Assembly (NCBI RefSeq): GCF_004005905.1
Contig: NZ_SACO01000010.1
Location: 85,032-149,031, forward strand
DNA: 64,000 nt
Reading direction: 5' to 3'
From: Novosphingobium umbonatum
Lineage (GTDB): Bacteria > Pseudomonadota > Alphaproteobacteria > Sphingomonadales > Sphingomonadaceae
Shown here: piece after piece, positions 8,776 through 17,861 of the stretch
Layout of the letters: the number at the start of each line of letters is the position of its first letter
How positions within the stretch are numbered: position 1 is the stretch's first letter
The notes under the pieces: model-generated
Databases searched by the model: none
Told to the model about the DNA's origin: nothing
The model's input: only the letters and a program-made list of their open reading frames with translations
Translations under genes and position numbers: made by a program

Positions 8776-8870
8776 TCACTGCTGTCGATAGACCCCCCCT
8801 CCCGTCCACATGTCGGCAGTGGTGCGATCCCGTGAAGGCCCTTGCTCCCCCCAGAGCAAGGGCCTTTTTC
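8776..8870 (+). ncRNA. Candidate EcfG-controlled small RNA with C-rich loops
   Basis: A transcript starting about seven bases after the EcfG promoter would be about 95 nt and end in a strong intrinsic terminator. The 5' half can form a stem (CACTGC 8777-8782 with GCAGTG 8816-8821) that exposes a C-rich stretch at 8793-8803. The terminator loop is also C-rich (8848-8852). No open reading frame of note is inside. Caulobacter GsrN, a stress-sigma-dependent sRNA with an exposed C-rich loop, is the closest thing I know; homology is not shown by sequence here. Confidence 0.6.
8836..8869 (+). terminator. Intrinsic terminator of the candidate stress sRNA
   Basis: A perfect 12-bp stem (8836-8847 with 8854-8865) closes a six-base loop and runs into a T tract at 8865-8869. 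On the opposite strand it could also serve the GNAT-like gene's neighbourhood, but the T tract favours the plus strand. Confidence 0.85.
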
Positions 8871-8899
8871 TTGCGCCCTTGGCGGGCGTTACTCGGGGT

Positions 8900-10051
8900 T
8901 TACAGGGTCTTTTGGTAGATCCGGTATTCCTTGTTCACATGCGAATGGATTTCGCGGGCGATCGAATTCATGCCCTGATTGTCGTCAAGGATCCAACCGA
9001 TTTCACCGCGCGTGGCGCCATAGCGGGTGACCGAATTGCGGCGGATATATTCGATCATCATAAAGGCGAGCTGGCTGGCCATACGGCTCGATTGCAGCCT
9101 TTTGCGCACGCCCATCAAAGGCACGCGCATGGTGCGCACCTTGGGCCGCAGGATCCACAGCGCCAGTCGCGCCCAGCCCAGCAGCGAGGGCTTGGGGCCG
9201 ACCTTGGCCAGAATTTCGTTCATGTCGGGCAGGGTCATCATGAAGGCAACGGGTTCGCCATCATATTCGGCAATCTGGACTAGATCGGATTTCACCAGAG
9301 GTTTCAGCTTCTTGCCCGTATAGGCCACTTCGCTGTCGGTGATGGGAACAAAGCCCCAATTGTCGCTCCACGCATCGTTGAGGATGTCGAGGATGATCGC
9401 GGCTTCCTTGTCAAACTCCTTCAGGTTCACGCCGCGGATCTTGATGCGCGGGTTTTTCTCGCCCGATTTGACGATGCGCTGGATCAGCGGAGGGAACTCC
9501 TGCGTGATGTCCAGCTCATAGGTGTTGAGCAATTTGGCATGGGTGTAACCGGCTGCCTCGATCCAGGGCTGGAACTTGGCGTTCTGGTGGCCCATCATCA
9601 CCGTGGGGGGATGGTCATGGCCCTTCACCAACAGCCCCGGCTCTTCCCAGACCGACAGGTTCATCGGCGCCAGCACGCGATGCATACCCTTGGCGCGCAG
9701 CCAGTCCTCGGCCGTGGCGATCAGCCTATGGGCAATGTCCTGAGTCTCGGCCTCCAGCGCGCCCCAATTGCCGGTGCCCGGCCCCATGCCCTGCTCCACC
9801 GGCTGACCCAGCGCCTGTTGATCGATAATGGCGGCAATTCGGCCCACAATGCGCCCTTCGGCCCGAGCCAGAAAGAATTCGCAAGTGGCATGTTCATGGA
9901 ACGGGTTGCCGCCGGCGGTGATCTTCTCGATCTCTTCGCCGCGCAATTGGGGCACGAAATTGGGGTCGCCCTTGTTGGCGGTATAGACATAGTCCACCCA
10001 TTGGGCGCGCTCGGCCTTGGTTGTGACGGGCGAGATGGTGAGAGCGGACAT
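8900..10051 (-). CDS. GNAT-like N-acetyltransferase domain protein
   Basis: This cytoplasmic protein has 383 residues and no membrane segment. Its region ATCEFFLARAEGRIVGRIAAIID resembles the acetyl-CoA-binding core of GNAT enzymes, and a second such fold may lie in the C-terminal half. Long proteins like this are common in sphingomonads and are usually annotated only as N-acetyltransferases; no substrate is known to me. The start MSALTISPVTTKAE is the first codon of the frame. The gene is convergent with the candidate stress sRNA and is preceded by the terminator of the next minus-strand gene. Confidence 0.65.
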   Translation of the reverse strand: MSALTISPVTTKAERAQWVDYVYTANKGDPNFVPQLRGEEIEKITAGGNPFHEHATCEFFLARAEGRIVGRIAAIIDQQALGQPVEQGMGPGTGNWGALEAETQDIAHRLIATAEDWLRAKGMHRVLAPMNLSVWEEPGLLVKGHDHPPTVMMGHQNAKFQPWIEAAGYTHAKLLNTYELDITQEFPPLIQRIVKSGEKNPRIKIRGVNLKEFDKEAAIILDILNDAWSDNWGFVPITDSEVAYTGKKLKPLVKSDLVQIAEYDGEPVAFMMTLPDMNEILAKVGPKPSLLGWARLALWILRPKVRTMRVPLMGVRKRLQSSRMASQLAFMMIEYIRRNSVTRYGATRGEIGWILDDNQGMNSIAREIHSHVNKEYRIYQKTL

Positions 10052-10118
10052 AATGGTAAACTCCGAAAGATTGCCCGCTTTTTAACCGGCATGGCGCGGG
10101 GGGCAAGCGCCTAAACAC

Positions 10119-10155
10119 AAAGGCCCGCCGCTTCGGTGGGAAGTGGCGAGCCTTT
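10119..10155 (-). terminator. Terminator-like hairpin after the fatty acid hydroxylase gene
   Basis: AAAGGC with an adjoining GC-rich arm pairs with GCCTTT across about 15 bases, placed 19 bases beyond the stop of the minus-strand hydroxylase-family gene. Confidence 0.6.
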
Positions 10156-10173
10156 GGGCAATGTGTGTCAGGA

Positions 10174-11049
10174 TCAGGCTTCGGTGTCCATACCCACCGC
10201 TTCGGCGGCATGGGCCAGAATCTGTTCCTCGGTGGGGGCGGCGGCCTCCGCCTTGATCTTGGCCGCATTGGCCAGAGCGCGGCGGCGGGGATGGTCGCTG
10301 GCGATGCCGCCGGACAATTCCTTCACCCAAGGGTATTTCTTGGCCACTTCCTCGGTATAGCCAAGGTTGAACACAGTGGGGCTGCGGCCCGGGCGATCCT
10401 TCTTTTCATAGTAGGTGCCCAGAATATGGTCCCACCAGTAATTGGTGATGCCGAAATTGCCGTCCTCATCCACATAGTGATGCTCGTTGTGGCGCTGCTT
10501 CATGTGCTGCACCCATTTCCACTTCGGCTTGAAGGCCAGATGCTGGATGCAATGCATGAATTCATAATAGCAGGTGGTCAGGATGCCGGTGGCAAAGGCC
10601 ATTGCCGCGCCGCCCATGCCGCCGATCAGCCAGCCCACCGGAATGGTCGCCGCCGCCACCGTGGGCACGGTGGTGTGCAAGGCGCCGAACAGCACTTCAA
10701 GATGGTTGGGGTCCTGATGGTGGTCGTAATGGATACGCTTCCAGGTCGAGGCGAGGATCTTGATCTTGTACGGCCATTGCCCATGCAGGATATATTGGTG
10801 GAGCAGGTGCCACACCAGCGGATAGACAAAGGCCGCCGCCGCAAAGGCGCCCAGCATTTGCAGGGGGCTTGCGGGATAGAGGAAGGCCACCACCAGACTT
10901 GCCGCGGCAATCGCCAGATAGGCGATGATCGTGTAATGCTGGAAATAGGCGCTCACCAACTGGCCCAGCGTCATGCGGTCCAGATAATGCGAGCGCTTCC
11001 AGAACGGCAGGTGGGAATCGTCCGCCAGAGAGGGGTTGTTCTGTGCCAC
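10174..11049 (-). CDS. Fatty acid hydroxylase / sterol desaturase family protein
   Basis: This integral membrane di-iron enzyme has about 291 residues. The histidine boxes of the family are visible in order: HLLHQYILHG, HYDHHQDPNH, HCIQH and RHNEHHYVDE. They flank two hydrophobic blocks. The family hydroxylates or desaturates lipids such as fatty acids, sterols or carotenoids; the substrate here is unknown. A GTG at 11049 has AAGGA at good distance and is preferred over an ATG at 11094 without a clear ribosome-binding site. The C-terminus is alanine/glutamate-rich. Confidence 0.85.
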   Translation of the reverse strand: MAQNNPSLADDSHLPFWKRSHYLDRMTLGQLVSAYFQHYTIIAYLAIAAASLVVAFLYPASPLQMLGAFAAAAFVYPLVWHLLHQYILHGQWPYKIKILASTWKRIHYDHHQDPNHLEVLFGALHTTVPTVAAATIPVGWLIGGMGGAAMAFATGILTTCYYEFMHCIQHLAFKPKWKWVQHMKQRHNEHHYVDEDGNFGITNYWWDHILGTYYEKKDRPGRSPTVFNLGYTEEVAKKYPWVKELSGGIASDHPRRRALANAAKIKAEAAAPTEEQILAHAAEAVGMDTEA

Positions 11050-11261
11050 TTTCGTCTTCCTTGGGGTATTTGGCGCGTATTTAGGATCGGGCATGGCTGC
11101 GGGCAATGGGGGCTGCCCTGCGGGGCAAGCACCGGCCTTGCTGCCTGTCGTCCGGATGGCTTGCCTAGACCATGGCATTGCGGCGCAAATGGGGCACACC
11201 GGCCCCAATCAGGCTCCAATGCGACGGGTGGGGCGATTTGTGCCAATGGACTTGATCGGCG

Positions 11262-12356
11262 CTATTCCTCGGTGCGGACCAGCACCATTTCGCCCACCAG
11301 CGCGAACAGGACAAAAGGCGCCCATGCCGCCACCAGCGGGGGATAGCCACCGAAATTGCCCACTGCGAGGCTGAGATTGTCTACCACGAAATAGGCAAAG
11401 CCTAGCGCCATGCCCACAACGGCGCGGATGAACAAATGCCCCGAACGCGCAAGGCCAAACGCGGCTACCGACCCCAGCAAGGGCATCAGCAGCGAGGAAA
11501 GGGGGCCGGAGAATTTATGCCACCATTTGCCCTCCAGCTCGGCGGTGCGGCGGCCACCGGATTTGAGCGCGGTGATGGTGCGGCTCAATTGGCCCAGCGT
11601 CATGCGGTCGGCATCGGCTTGGGTAATGTCCAGTTGGGCGGGGGTAATATCCTTGGCCACCACCAGAGCCGGTGATGTGGTCGACTGGGCCTTGGCGACA
11701 TCAAACCGTTCGGCCTGTTCCAGACGCCAACCCGGCGCAGCAAAAGTGGCGCGCGGGGCGATGGTGCGGGCGGTGATCATGCCATGGGCATCGCGCTCAT
11801 ACCAGGTCACGCCTTGCAACACGATCGCCTGACCATTGCCGCTCAGTGTGTCGGCGGCCAGAATGTCATGATGGTCGGCGACATAGACATTGCTGCGCGG
11901 CTCGTCCCCATCGGGCAGGGCGCCGAATTGCACATTCTGCCAAGCCTTCAATTGCGCGGTGGCGCGGGTGACCACCATTTCGTTAAAGGCAAAGCTGACG
12001 CCCGAGACTACCAGCGCGGTGGCCAGCATGGGGGCCAGAATCTGATGCGCGGACAGGCCTGCCGCGCGCATGGCGATTACCTCGCTGTTCTGGTTCAGCG
12101 GGAAGAAGGTGAAAAGCGTGGCCAGCAGCACCGAATAGGGCAGGAAGCGAGCCACCAATTGCGGCATGCGCAAGGTGACATAATGCAGGATCTGCGCCTG
12201 CCCATTGCCCGGCTGGGCCAGAATGGCGCCGGATTCGGACAATAGGTCGAGCACTTGCAGGATCAGCACCAGCATGATCAGCACGCCGAAAATGCGGCTG
12301 ACAAACAGGCGCGACAGGTAAAGCGTCAGCGTGCGGCTGGGGAAGAGGTCCATCAT
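11262..12356 (-). CDS. lptG: LPS export ABC transporter permease LptG
   Basis: LptG is one of two inner-membrane permeases that, with the LptB ATPase, pull lipopolysaccharide out of the inner membrane. The 364-residue protein has three N-terminal membrane segments, including LTLYLSRLFVSRIFGVLIML. A periplasmic beta-jellyroll-like domain spans about residues 130-250, and further C-terminal membrane segments follow. The start overlaps the lptF stop by ATGA. Sphingomonads often make glycosphingolipids rather than LPS, so the exported substrate may be unusual. Confidence 0.93.
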   Translation of the reverse strand: MMDLFPSRTLTLYLSRLFVSRIFGVLIMLVLILQVLDLLSESGAILAQPGNGQAQILHYVTLRMPQLVARFLPYSVLLATLFTFFPLNQNSEVIAMRAAGLSAHQILAPMLATALVVSGVSFAFNEMVVTRATAQLKAWQNVQFGALPDGDEPRSNVYVADHHDILAADTLSGNGQAIVLQGVTWYERDAHGMITARTIAPRATFAAPGWRLEQAERFDVAKAQSTTSPALVVAKDITPAQLDITQADADRMTLGQLSRTITALKSGGRRTAELEGKWWHKFSGPLSSLLMPLLGSVAAFGLARSGHLFIRAVVGMALGFAYFVVDNLSLAVGNFGGYPPLVAAWAPFVLFALVGEMVLVRTEE

Positions 12357-13564
12357 GCGCCATGCCCCTTGGGCGCAGCTCGGCGGTCGAGCAGCTTGGT
12401 GATGCGTTTACCCAGATTGCCCGCGAAGCGCTCCAGCGCGCCAATCGGCTGGCCACCGGGCACATAGGCAATCGTCCAATACATCCAGAAGATCAGCGCG
12501 GCAAACAGCGCGAACGGCCCCCATAGCGCGATGGCCGGATCGATCCGGCCCAGCTCGGCCACCGATTGGCCATATTCATTGACCTTGTGATAGGCCACCA
12601 CCATCACGATGGAGACGAAGACCCCCAAAGATGAGGTGGAGCGCTTGGGCGGCACCGCCAGCGCGACGGCCAGCATGGGCAGCAGCAGGATCATCACCAC
12701 TTCGGCCATGCGGTAATTCAGGCTGGCCAGCACGACATTGCGTTCCTGCGCGCTGGCATCCTTGCTCCAGCCGATGCTGAGCAATTCGGGCAGCACATAT
12801 TCGCGTTCTCGCCCGCCGCGTTTGCGGAATTTTTCCAGAGCGGGCAGGTCGATCGGCAGGTCATGCTGGCTGAAAGACAGGACGCGGGGTGAAAGGCCCT
12901 TGGGGCTTTGTACGATCTGGCCATCGGTGAGGCGCAGGATCACCGTATCGGGATTTTCCTGAAGCGCCAGAAAACGCCCCTTGCGCGCGCTGATCGAGAG
13001 CACCTCGCCATTGGCCTCGCTGACGCGGGCGAAAATGCCCACCAGCTCGCGGCCCTCGTCGCGGCTCTTTTCGATGCGCAGCGACATACGGTCCTTCAGC
13101 GTGTTGAACTCGCCCACTTTGATCGAGGCGCCCAGCGCGCCGGTGCGCAGTTCAAATTCCATCTGTTCATAATAGTAACGCGACATGGGCTGCACATAGC
13201 CCACGATCAGCAGGTTCAGCCCCGCAAGCCCGATCGCCATCATGAAAGGCACGCGCAGCAGGCGGGTATAGCTCAGCCCCACCGCGCGCATCACGTCCAA
13301 CTCGCTGCTGGTGGCCAATTTGCGGAAGGCCAGCAAAATGCCCAGCAATAGGCCGAGCGGAATGGCCAGACTGGCATATTCGGGCATCAGATTGAGCAGC
13401 ATCTTGAACACGACGCTGACCGGCCCGCCTTCGGTCGAGACGAATTCGAACAGACGCAGCATCTTGTCCAGCACCAGCAACGATGCCGCGATGACAAACA
13501 CCGCCAGCATCGGCATCAGCACCAGACGGAAGATGTAGCGGTCAACCGCTGTGAAGATTTTCAT
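12353..13564 (-). CDS. lptF: LPS export ABC transporter permease LptF
   Basis: LptF is the partner permease of LptG in the envelope lipid export machine. The 403-residue protein begins MKIFTAVDRYIFRLVLMPML. It has N-terminal membrane helices, a periplasmic domain in the middle third and C-terminal helices ending in LALIFWMYWTIAYVPG-like hydrophobic sequence. The chosen ATG is 24 codons into a longer frame and matches the family start. It is the upstream gene of the lptF-lptG pair. Confidence 0.93.
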   Translation of the reverse strand: MKIFTAVDRYIFRLVLMPMLAVFVIAASLLVLDKMLRLFEFVSTEGGPVSVVFKMLLNLMPEYASLAIPLGLLLGILLAFRKLATSSELDVMRAVGLSYTRLLRVPFMMAIGLAGLNLLIVGYVQPMSRYYYEQMEFELRTGALGASIKVGEFNTLKDRMSLRIEKSRDEGRELVGIFARVSEANGEVLSISARKGRFLALQENPDTVILRLTDGQIVQSPKGLSPRVLSFSQHDLPIDLPALEKFRKRGGREREYVLPELLSIGWSKDASAQERNVVLASLNYRMAEVVMILLLPMLAVALAVPPKRSTSSLGVFVSIVMVVAYHKVNEYGQSVAELGRIDPAIALWGPFALFAALIFWMYWTIAYVPGGQPIGALERFAGNLGKRITKLLDRRAAPKGHGA

Positions 13565-13722
13565 GTCGAGGCGGCACCGCTTAGCTAGGGCCGGTGCTGC
13601 GGCTTTAGCGCTGGTTGGGCGCTGGGCCACAGGCAACAGCAGGCTGTTTCAGCGCACTAGGCCGCCAGCCCGCATGGCGCAAGGGGCGGCTTGCGTGGTG
13701 ATGCTGTGTTAAGGGGAAAAGC

Positions 13723-14130
13723 TCAGGCTTTTTCCAGCGTGCATTGCAGCGGATGCTGGTTCTGACGCGCGCAATCCATCACCTGATTGACCTTGGTCTC
13801 GGCGATTTCATAGGGGAACACGCCGCAAACACCCACGCCGCGTTGATGCACATGCAGCATCACCCGCGTGGCCTGTTCCAGATCCATGTTGAAAAAGCGC
13901 TTGAGCACCATCACGACGAATTCCATCGGCGTGTAATCATCGTTCAGCAGCAGAACTTTGAACTGGCTCGGCTTTTTCGGTTTGGCCCGCGTGCGGGTGG
14001 CCAGGCCGACCTGTCCGCCATGGCCTTCGTCACGGCCGCCATGATCATCATCGCCCGCGCGGATTTGGCGCAGGACGTTGCGAGGGGGTTGGCCATCAAG
14101 GGCAGAAGGAAGGGGGGCAGGATTCGACAT
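13723..14130 (-). CDS. clpS: ATP-dependent Clp protease adaptor ClpS
   Basis: ClpS delivers N-degron substrates to ClpAP. The 135-residue protein has a disordered N-terminal extension of about 55 residues, then the conserved core [20 protein letters not shown]. This is followed by [22 protein letters not shown], which contains the residues that bind the N-terminal amino acid. clpA is not adjacent. The start MSNPAPLP was preferred over a frame-start ATG eight codons upstream. Confidence 0.95.
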   Translation of the reverse strand: MSNPAPLPSALDGQPPRNVLRQIRAGDDDHGGRDEGHGGQVGLATRTRAKPKKPSQFKVLLLNDDYTPMEFVVMVLKRFFNMDLEQATRVMLHVHQRGVGVCGVFPYEIAETKVNQVMDCARQNQHPLQCTLEKA

Positions 14131-14248
14131 CGCGCTTTTATTACCGCGAATCATGCCATCAGGACAAGCTTATCCTACCAATTTTGATACTAATGTCCCG
14201 CTTTGGTGTCGCATGCAACCCAAACCGGTGTTTTATCGCCCCGAACAC

Positions 14249-14287
14249 AAGAAAAGACGGGCGAAATCGCCTGGATTCCGCCCGTCT
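14249..14287 (-). terminator. Intrinsic terminator of the phasin gene
   Basis: AGACGGGCG (14255-14263) pairs perfectly with CGCCCGTCT (14279-14287). On the minus strand the hairpin is followed by a T-rich run, placing it about 50 bases after the phasin stop. The plus-strand side is T-rich as well, so it may work both ways. Confidence 0.8.
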
Positions 14288-14336
14288 GTTTCTTTTTGTG
14301 CCAACCTGCCTTTATGGCCGGATGGCCCGCGCCAGA

Positions 14337-15305
14337 TCAGGCAGCGGTCTTGATCTTTTCCACAGCGAGGCTGACGCGCGTGGTGATCGGCTTGGCAGCT
14401 TCAGTCGACAGCTTGACCAGCGCTTCCGAGCTCTTCGAAGCAGCGGCAACGGCTTCGTCAAAATGCTTCTTGGCCAGATCGTTCTGCAGCTTCAGGAAGT
14501 CGGTGGGCGACTTGGCAGCGGCCAGTTCCTTGACTTCGGCGGTCAGGGTTTCGAAACCGGCGCGGCTGTCGGCGACGAAAGTCGAGGTCAGTTCCTGCAG
14601 GCCGGTGGCGAAGATCTTGCTGGCTTCGACCATGGCTTCGACGTTGCCCTTGGCGAATTCGGAATAGTCACCCATCGCAGCCGTGCTCTTTTCATAGGCA
14701 GCCTTCGACTTTTCCTGGAAATCGGCGAACATGCTCTGGAAGGGGGCGGCGAAATCGAAGGTCGGGAAGGTGGACATGCTGAACTCCTCGGTAAAGATGG
14801 CAGCCCAACGACGGGCCTTGGGGGTTTCGGTCTGGGCGGCTTCGGGGGGAAGAACCTCGGCTTCGGCGGCGGGCGCCTCGACCGATGGAGCGGGGGCCGA
14901 AGTGATCAGATAATCCTCTGCGGCCGGAGCGGGGGTTGCCGCGGCGGGCGCTTCAACAGACGCCGCAGCCGGTGTGGCTACTGTTTCGCTGGAACTCGTC
15001 TTGACCTCGGTCATCGGCTTTACCTCTTGGGTGGTGGCGGGGATGACGGTTTGGGCGGGCTTGGCGGCGGGAGCCGGTGCCGGCTCTGCCTTCTTGGCCG
15101 CAACAGGTGTCTTTGCTGCCGGCGCGGGGCTGGCCATCGGAGGCTTGACCGCAGGGGCGGCGACCGGCTTGGGCGCCTCGGCAGGTGCCTTGGCCGCTAC
15201 CGCAGAGGGCTCAGGCTTGGGCGGGGCCGATTTGGCAAAAGGCTTGGCCGCTGCCTTGTTGGGGGTGGACTTCGCGGCAACCTTGGAAACGGGTGGCTTG
15301 CTCAT
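14337..15305 (-). CDS. Phasin family protein with long Lys/Ala/Pro-rich N-terminus
   Basis: Phasins coat polyhydroxyalkanoate granules. The C-terminal 145 residues (from about STFPTFDFAAPFQSMFADF) form the amphipathic helical phasin_2-type domain. The first 175 residues are a low-complexity stretch rich in alanine, proline and lysine (AAKTPVAAKKAEPAPAPAAK and similar), which resembles histone-H1-like DNA-binding tails. The start MSKPPVSK at 15305 has AGGAA about ten bases upstream. The neighbour phaC on the same strand supports the granule role. Confidence 0.9.
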   Translation of the reverse strand: MSKPPVSKVAAKSTPNKAAAKPFAKSAPPKPEPSAVAAKAPAEAPKPVAAPAVKPPMASPAPAAKTPVAAKKAEPAPAPAAKPAQTVIPATTQEVKPMTEVKTSSSETVATPAAASVEAPAAATPAPAAEDYLITSAPAPSVEAPAAEAEVLPPEAAQTETPKARRWAAIFTEEFSMSTFPTFDFAAPFQSMFADFQEKSKAAYEKSTAAMGDYSEFAKGNVEAMVEASKIFATGLQELTSTFVADSRAGFETLTAEVKELAAAKSPTDFLKLQNDLAKKHFDEAVAAASKSSEALVKLSTEAAKPITTRVSLAVEKIKTAA

Positions 15306-15615
15306 CACGATGGGTTCCTGCGTAGCAGTTTGGCGCTTTCCCCGGATCCCGTTTTCGAGTCGGTTCTTCGCGTCTGCGTTATGCTGTCTATGTGGCCGAG
15401 AACCCAAGATCGGTCAAGCAATTTGTGCGATGCAGCAAATGAAAATTTTGCGGCGGCAGGCTGTGAAAATTCCTCGTATAAACCCCTAAAATCTGCCGAA
15501 AATTGCCAGTTTGATCTGAGTCAATTTTCTTGTCCGACAATTTCTTTCCGCATGGGGAAGATGGGTCATTTCGCACTTGCACAAAACTGTCATCTTCCCC
15601 CTGCGTCACATTGCC
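15306..15615. promoter_or_regulatory. phaC-phasin intergenic region with a PhaR-like dyad
   Basis: This gap should hold the phasin promoter. A dyad ATTTGTGC / GCAGCAAAT at 15421-15440 with TGC/GCA cores resembles the TGC-rich operators that PhaR repressors bind upstream of phasin genes; that is inference. Near the phaC stop, GGGGAAGATG (15554-15563) and CATCTTCCCC (15591-15600) form a 10-bp inverted repeat with a long loop and no T tract. Confidence 0.45.
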
Positions 15616-17556
15616 CTATCGCAGACGCACATAGAGGCCAGGCGCATTGTCCAGCACCTTGTCACCCCGCCCGCCGGGCACACGCTTGCCCTTGGCTGCC
15701 ACCTGTTCGGCGGAAATCGACCGCAACCAGTCCAGCCAATGCGGCCACCAGCTACCGGGGGTTTCCTTGGCCTGCTCGACAAAAGCTTCCAGCGTGTCGG
15801 TATCACCCTCGCAGGTCCAATATTGGTATTTCTTGGCCGCGGGCGGGTTCACCACACCGGCGATATGACCCGATCCGGCCAGAATGAACTGGTGCGCGGC
15901 TTTGGGCAATTGCTTGGTCAGGCGAAACACGCTTTCGGGCGGGGCGATATGGTCCTCGCGGCCAGCCTGAATATAGCAGGGCGTGACGATCTGTTTCAGG
16001 TCAATCGGCGTTCCGCAGGCCGAGAGCCGGTCCGGCACCACCAACAGATTGTCGCGGTAAAGATCGCGCAAATAGGCGCCATGCCATGTGGCGGGCAGGT
16101 TGGTGGTGTCGCCATTCCAGAACAGCAGGTCAAAGGCGGGATAATCGGAACCCATCAGGTAATTGTTGGTGACATAGTTCCAGATCAGGTCATTGCCCCG
16201 CAGCAGGTTGAACGTCGCGGCCAGATAGCGCCCGTCCATCACCCCATTGTTGGCCAGCGCGGCCATGGCGGCCAATTGCTGGTCATCGATGAAATTCTTG
16301 AGCTCGCCCGCCTTTTCAAAATCGACCTGCGCGGTGAAGAAGGTGGCGCTGGCCACCTTATCCGCCTCACCCCGCCGCGCCAGAATGGCTAGCGTTGCCG
16401 CCAATGTGGTGCCCGCCACGCAATAGCCGATCGTATGCACCGCAGGCACTTTGAGCCTTTCGCGGACCACCTCGATCGCCTCCACCTGCGCCGAGATATA
16501 ATCGTCCCACACCACCTTCGACCAGTCGACCGCCTCGTCCTGCGGGTCGGCCGATTTCCAGCTGACCATGAAGACGGTCAGCCCCTGTGCCACCGCCCAT
16601 TGCACAAAGCTCTTTTTCGGGTTGAGATCCAGAATATAGAAGCGGTTGATCCATGGCGGGAAGATCAGCAGCGGCACCACATCCACCTTTTCGGTGGTCG
16701 GCGAATATTGGATGATCTCGAACAGGGGGGCGCGGTGGATCACCTTGCCCGGCGTGACGGCAATATTCTCGCCCACGGTGAAAGCGCCGGGGGCGGCATG
16801 GCTCAACTGGCCCTGCTTCATATCGGTCAGCAGATGTTCCATCCCCTTGACCAGACTTTCGCCCCGCGTCTCGATCGCCTTTTCCATCACGAGGGGATTG
16901 GTCAGCGGGAAATGGTCAGGGCTGAGCGCCTCGACCATGGTGCGGGTCATGAAGCGCAATTGCTCCTTGCGGGCAGGATCCAGCCCTTCGACCTTGTCGG
17001 CCATGGCGGTAGCCTGTTCGGCAAACAGCAAATAGGTTTGATGCACCAGCGCGAAATAGGGATTGTCGCGCCATGCCGGATCGGCAAAGCGGCGGTCGCT
17101 GCGGGGCAGGGTGATGTCCTTGGCCTTGTCCGGCGCGGCGACGTTCAGCCCCCATTGCGCCAGCACGCTTTCCCACAAGGCCATGCCGTCAGCGATCAGC
17201 TTTTCCTGATTGTCGGGGCGCACCATCGGGATCTGCTTGGTCCATCCCTCGATCATCTCGATCATGGCGGGGGTCATCGCTGCGCGTTGCTGCATCTCGG
17301 TCAGGAACTGGTTGCCAGACAGGGCCTTGTTGGCCTGTTCGAGATTGAAGTCGATCCATAATTGCTGAAGTCTGGCGGCGGTCTCGCCCCATTGCAGCGC
17401 CTCTTCGGCCTCGGCCAGCGGCAAAGGTGTGGCGGCGGGCGAGGCGGGAACCATTTGTTCCAGCACCTGCTGGCCAATCTGGAAGGGAAGGGTGAGCAGA
17501 GTGGTCAAAGGATCGGTGATTGTTTTCTCGCCAATATCTTGCGTCGCTTGCACCAT
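15616..17556 (-). CDS. phaC: Class I poly(3-hydroxyalkanoate) synthase
   Basis: PhaC polymerises hydroxyacyl-CoA into storage polyester at the granule surface. The 646-residue length fits class I enzymes. The N-terminal third is the PhaC_N domain; the catalytic alpha/beta-hydrolase part has the nucleophile cysteine in GYCVAGT, the aspartate in AGREDHIAPP and the histidine in GSGHIAGVVNPP. The lipase-like box has alanine where class I enzymes usually have glycine. The ATG at 17556 encodes MVQATQDIGE; a longer open frame upstream is arginine-rich and unlikely. The gene is divergent from the aminotransferase. Confidence 0.95.
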   Translation of the reverse strand: MVQATQDIGEKTITDPLTTLLTLPFQIGQQVLEQMVPASPAATPLPLAEAEEALQWGETAARLQQLWIDFNLEQANKALSGNQFLTEMQQRAAMTPAMIEMIEGWTKQIPMVRPDNQEKLIADGMALWESVLAQWGLNVAAPDKAKDITLPRSDRRFADPAWRDNPYFALVHQTYLLFAEQATAMADKVEGLDPARKEQLRFMTRTMVEALSPDHFPLTNPLVMEKAIETRGESLVKGMEHLLTDMKQGQLSHAAPGAFTVGENIAVTPGKVIHRAPLFEIIQYSPTTEKVDVVPLLIFPPWINRFYILDLNPKKSFVQWAVAQGLTVFMVSWKSADPQDEAVDWSKVVWDDYISAQVEAIEVVRERLKVPAVHTIGYCVAGTTLAATLAILARRGEADKVASATFFTAQVDFEKAGELKNFIDDQQLAAMAALANNGVMDGRYLAATFNLLRGNDLIWNYVTNNYLMGSDYPAFDLLFWNGDTTNLPATWHGAYLRDLYRDNLLVVPDRLSACGTPIDLKQIVTPCYIQAGREDHIAPPESVFRLTKQLPKAAHQFILAGSGHIAGVVNPPAAKKYQYWTCEGDTDTLEAFVEQAKETPGSWWPHWLDWLRSISAEQVAAKGKRVPGGRGDKVLDNAPGLYVRLR

Positions 17557-17861
17557 GTATCGTCCATCCCGTCTGGTTTTATGCGCAGCTCTAGTCCGGA
17601 ACGCCGAAATCCTGCGTCCGTCGGTCATGATTGCCGTTTGTGTAGAATGCTTTGCCAAGGGGCTGCCAGCAAGCAACTTTTGCAATCATTGTCCCCGCTC
17701 CGGCGCAAATTTTTTTGCCCCTTGGTCTCGCGTTTCGGGGGAAAAAGGCGCATGGGGCAAAGCCTTGCCCATATTGGGGCGGTTTGGCCGGATTCGGCCC
17801 CGTTTCCATGGGCAATTCACCCGTTTTTTCACCTTCAGGGAGCCTGTTGAGGTCTGATACG
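17557..17861. other. Divergent intergenic region between phaC and the aminotransferase
   Basis: This should contain promoters for both divergent genes. I see no inverted repeat, RNA gene or small gene that I can support. Confidence 0.5.

Noticed and set aside
13565..13722. Gap between clpS and lptF searched for a small gene or RNA
   Set aside because: No reading frame with a ribosome-binding site and no terminator-like hairpin with a T tract.
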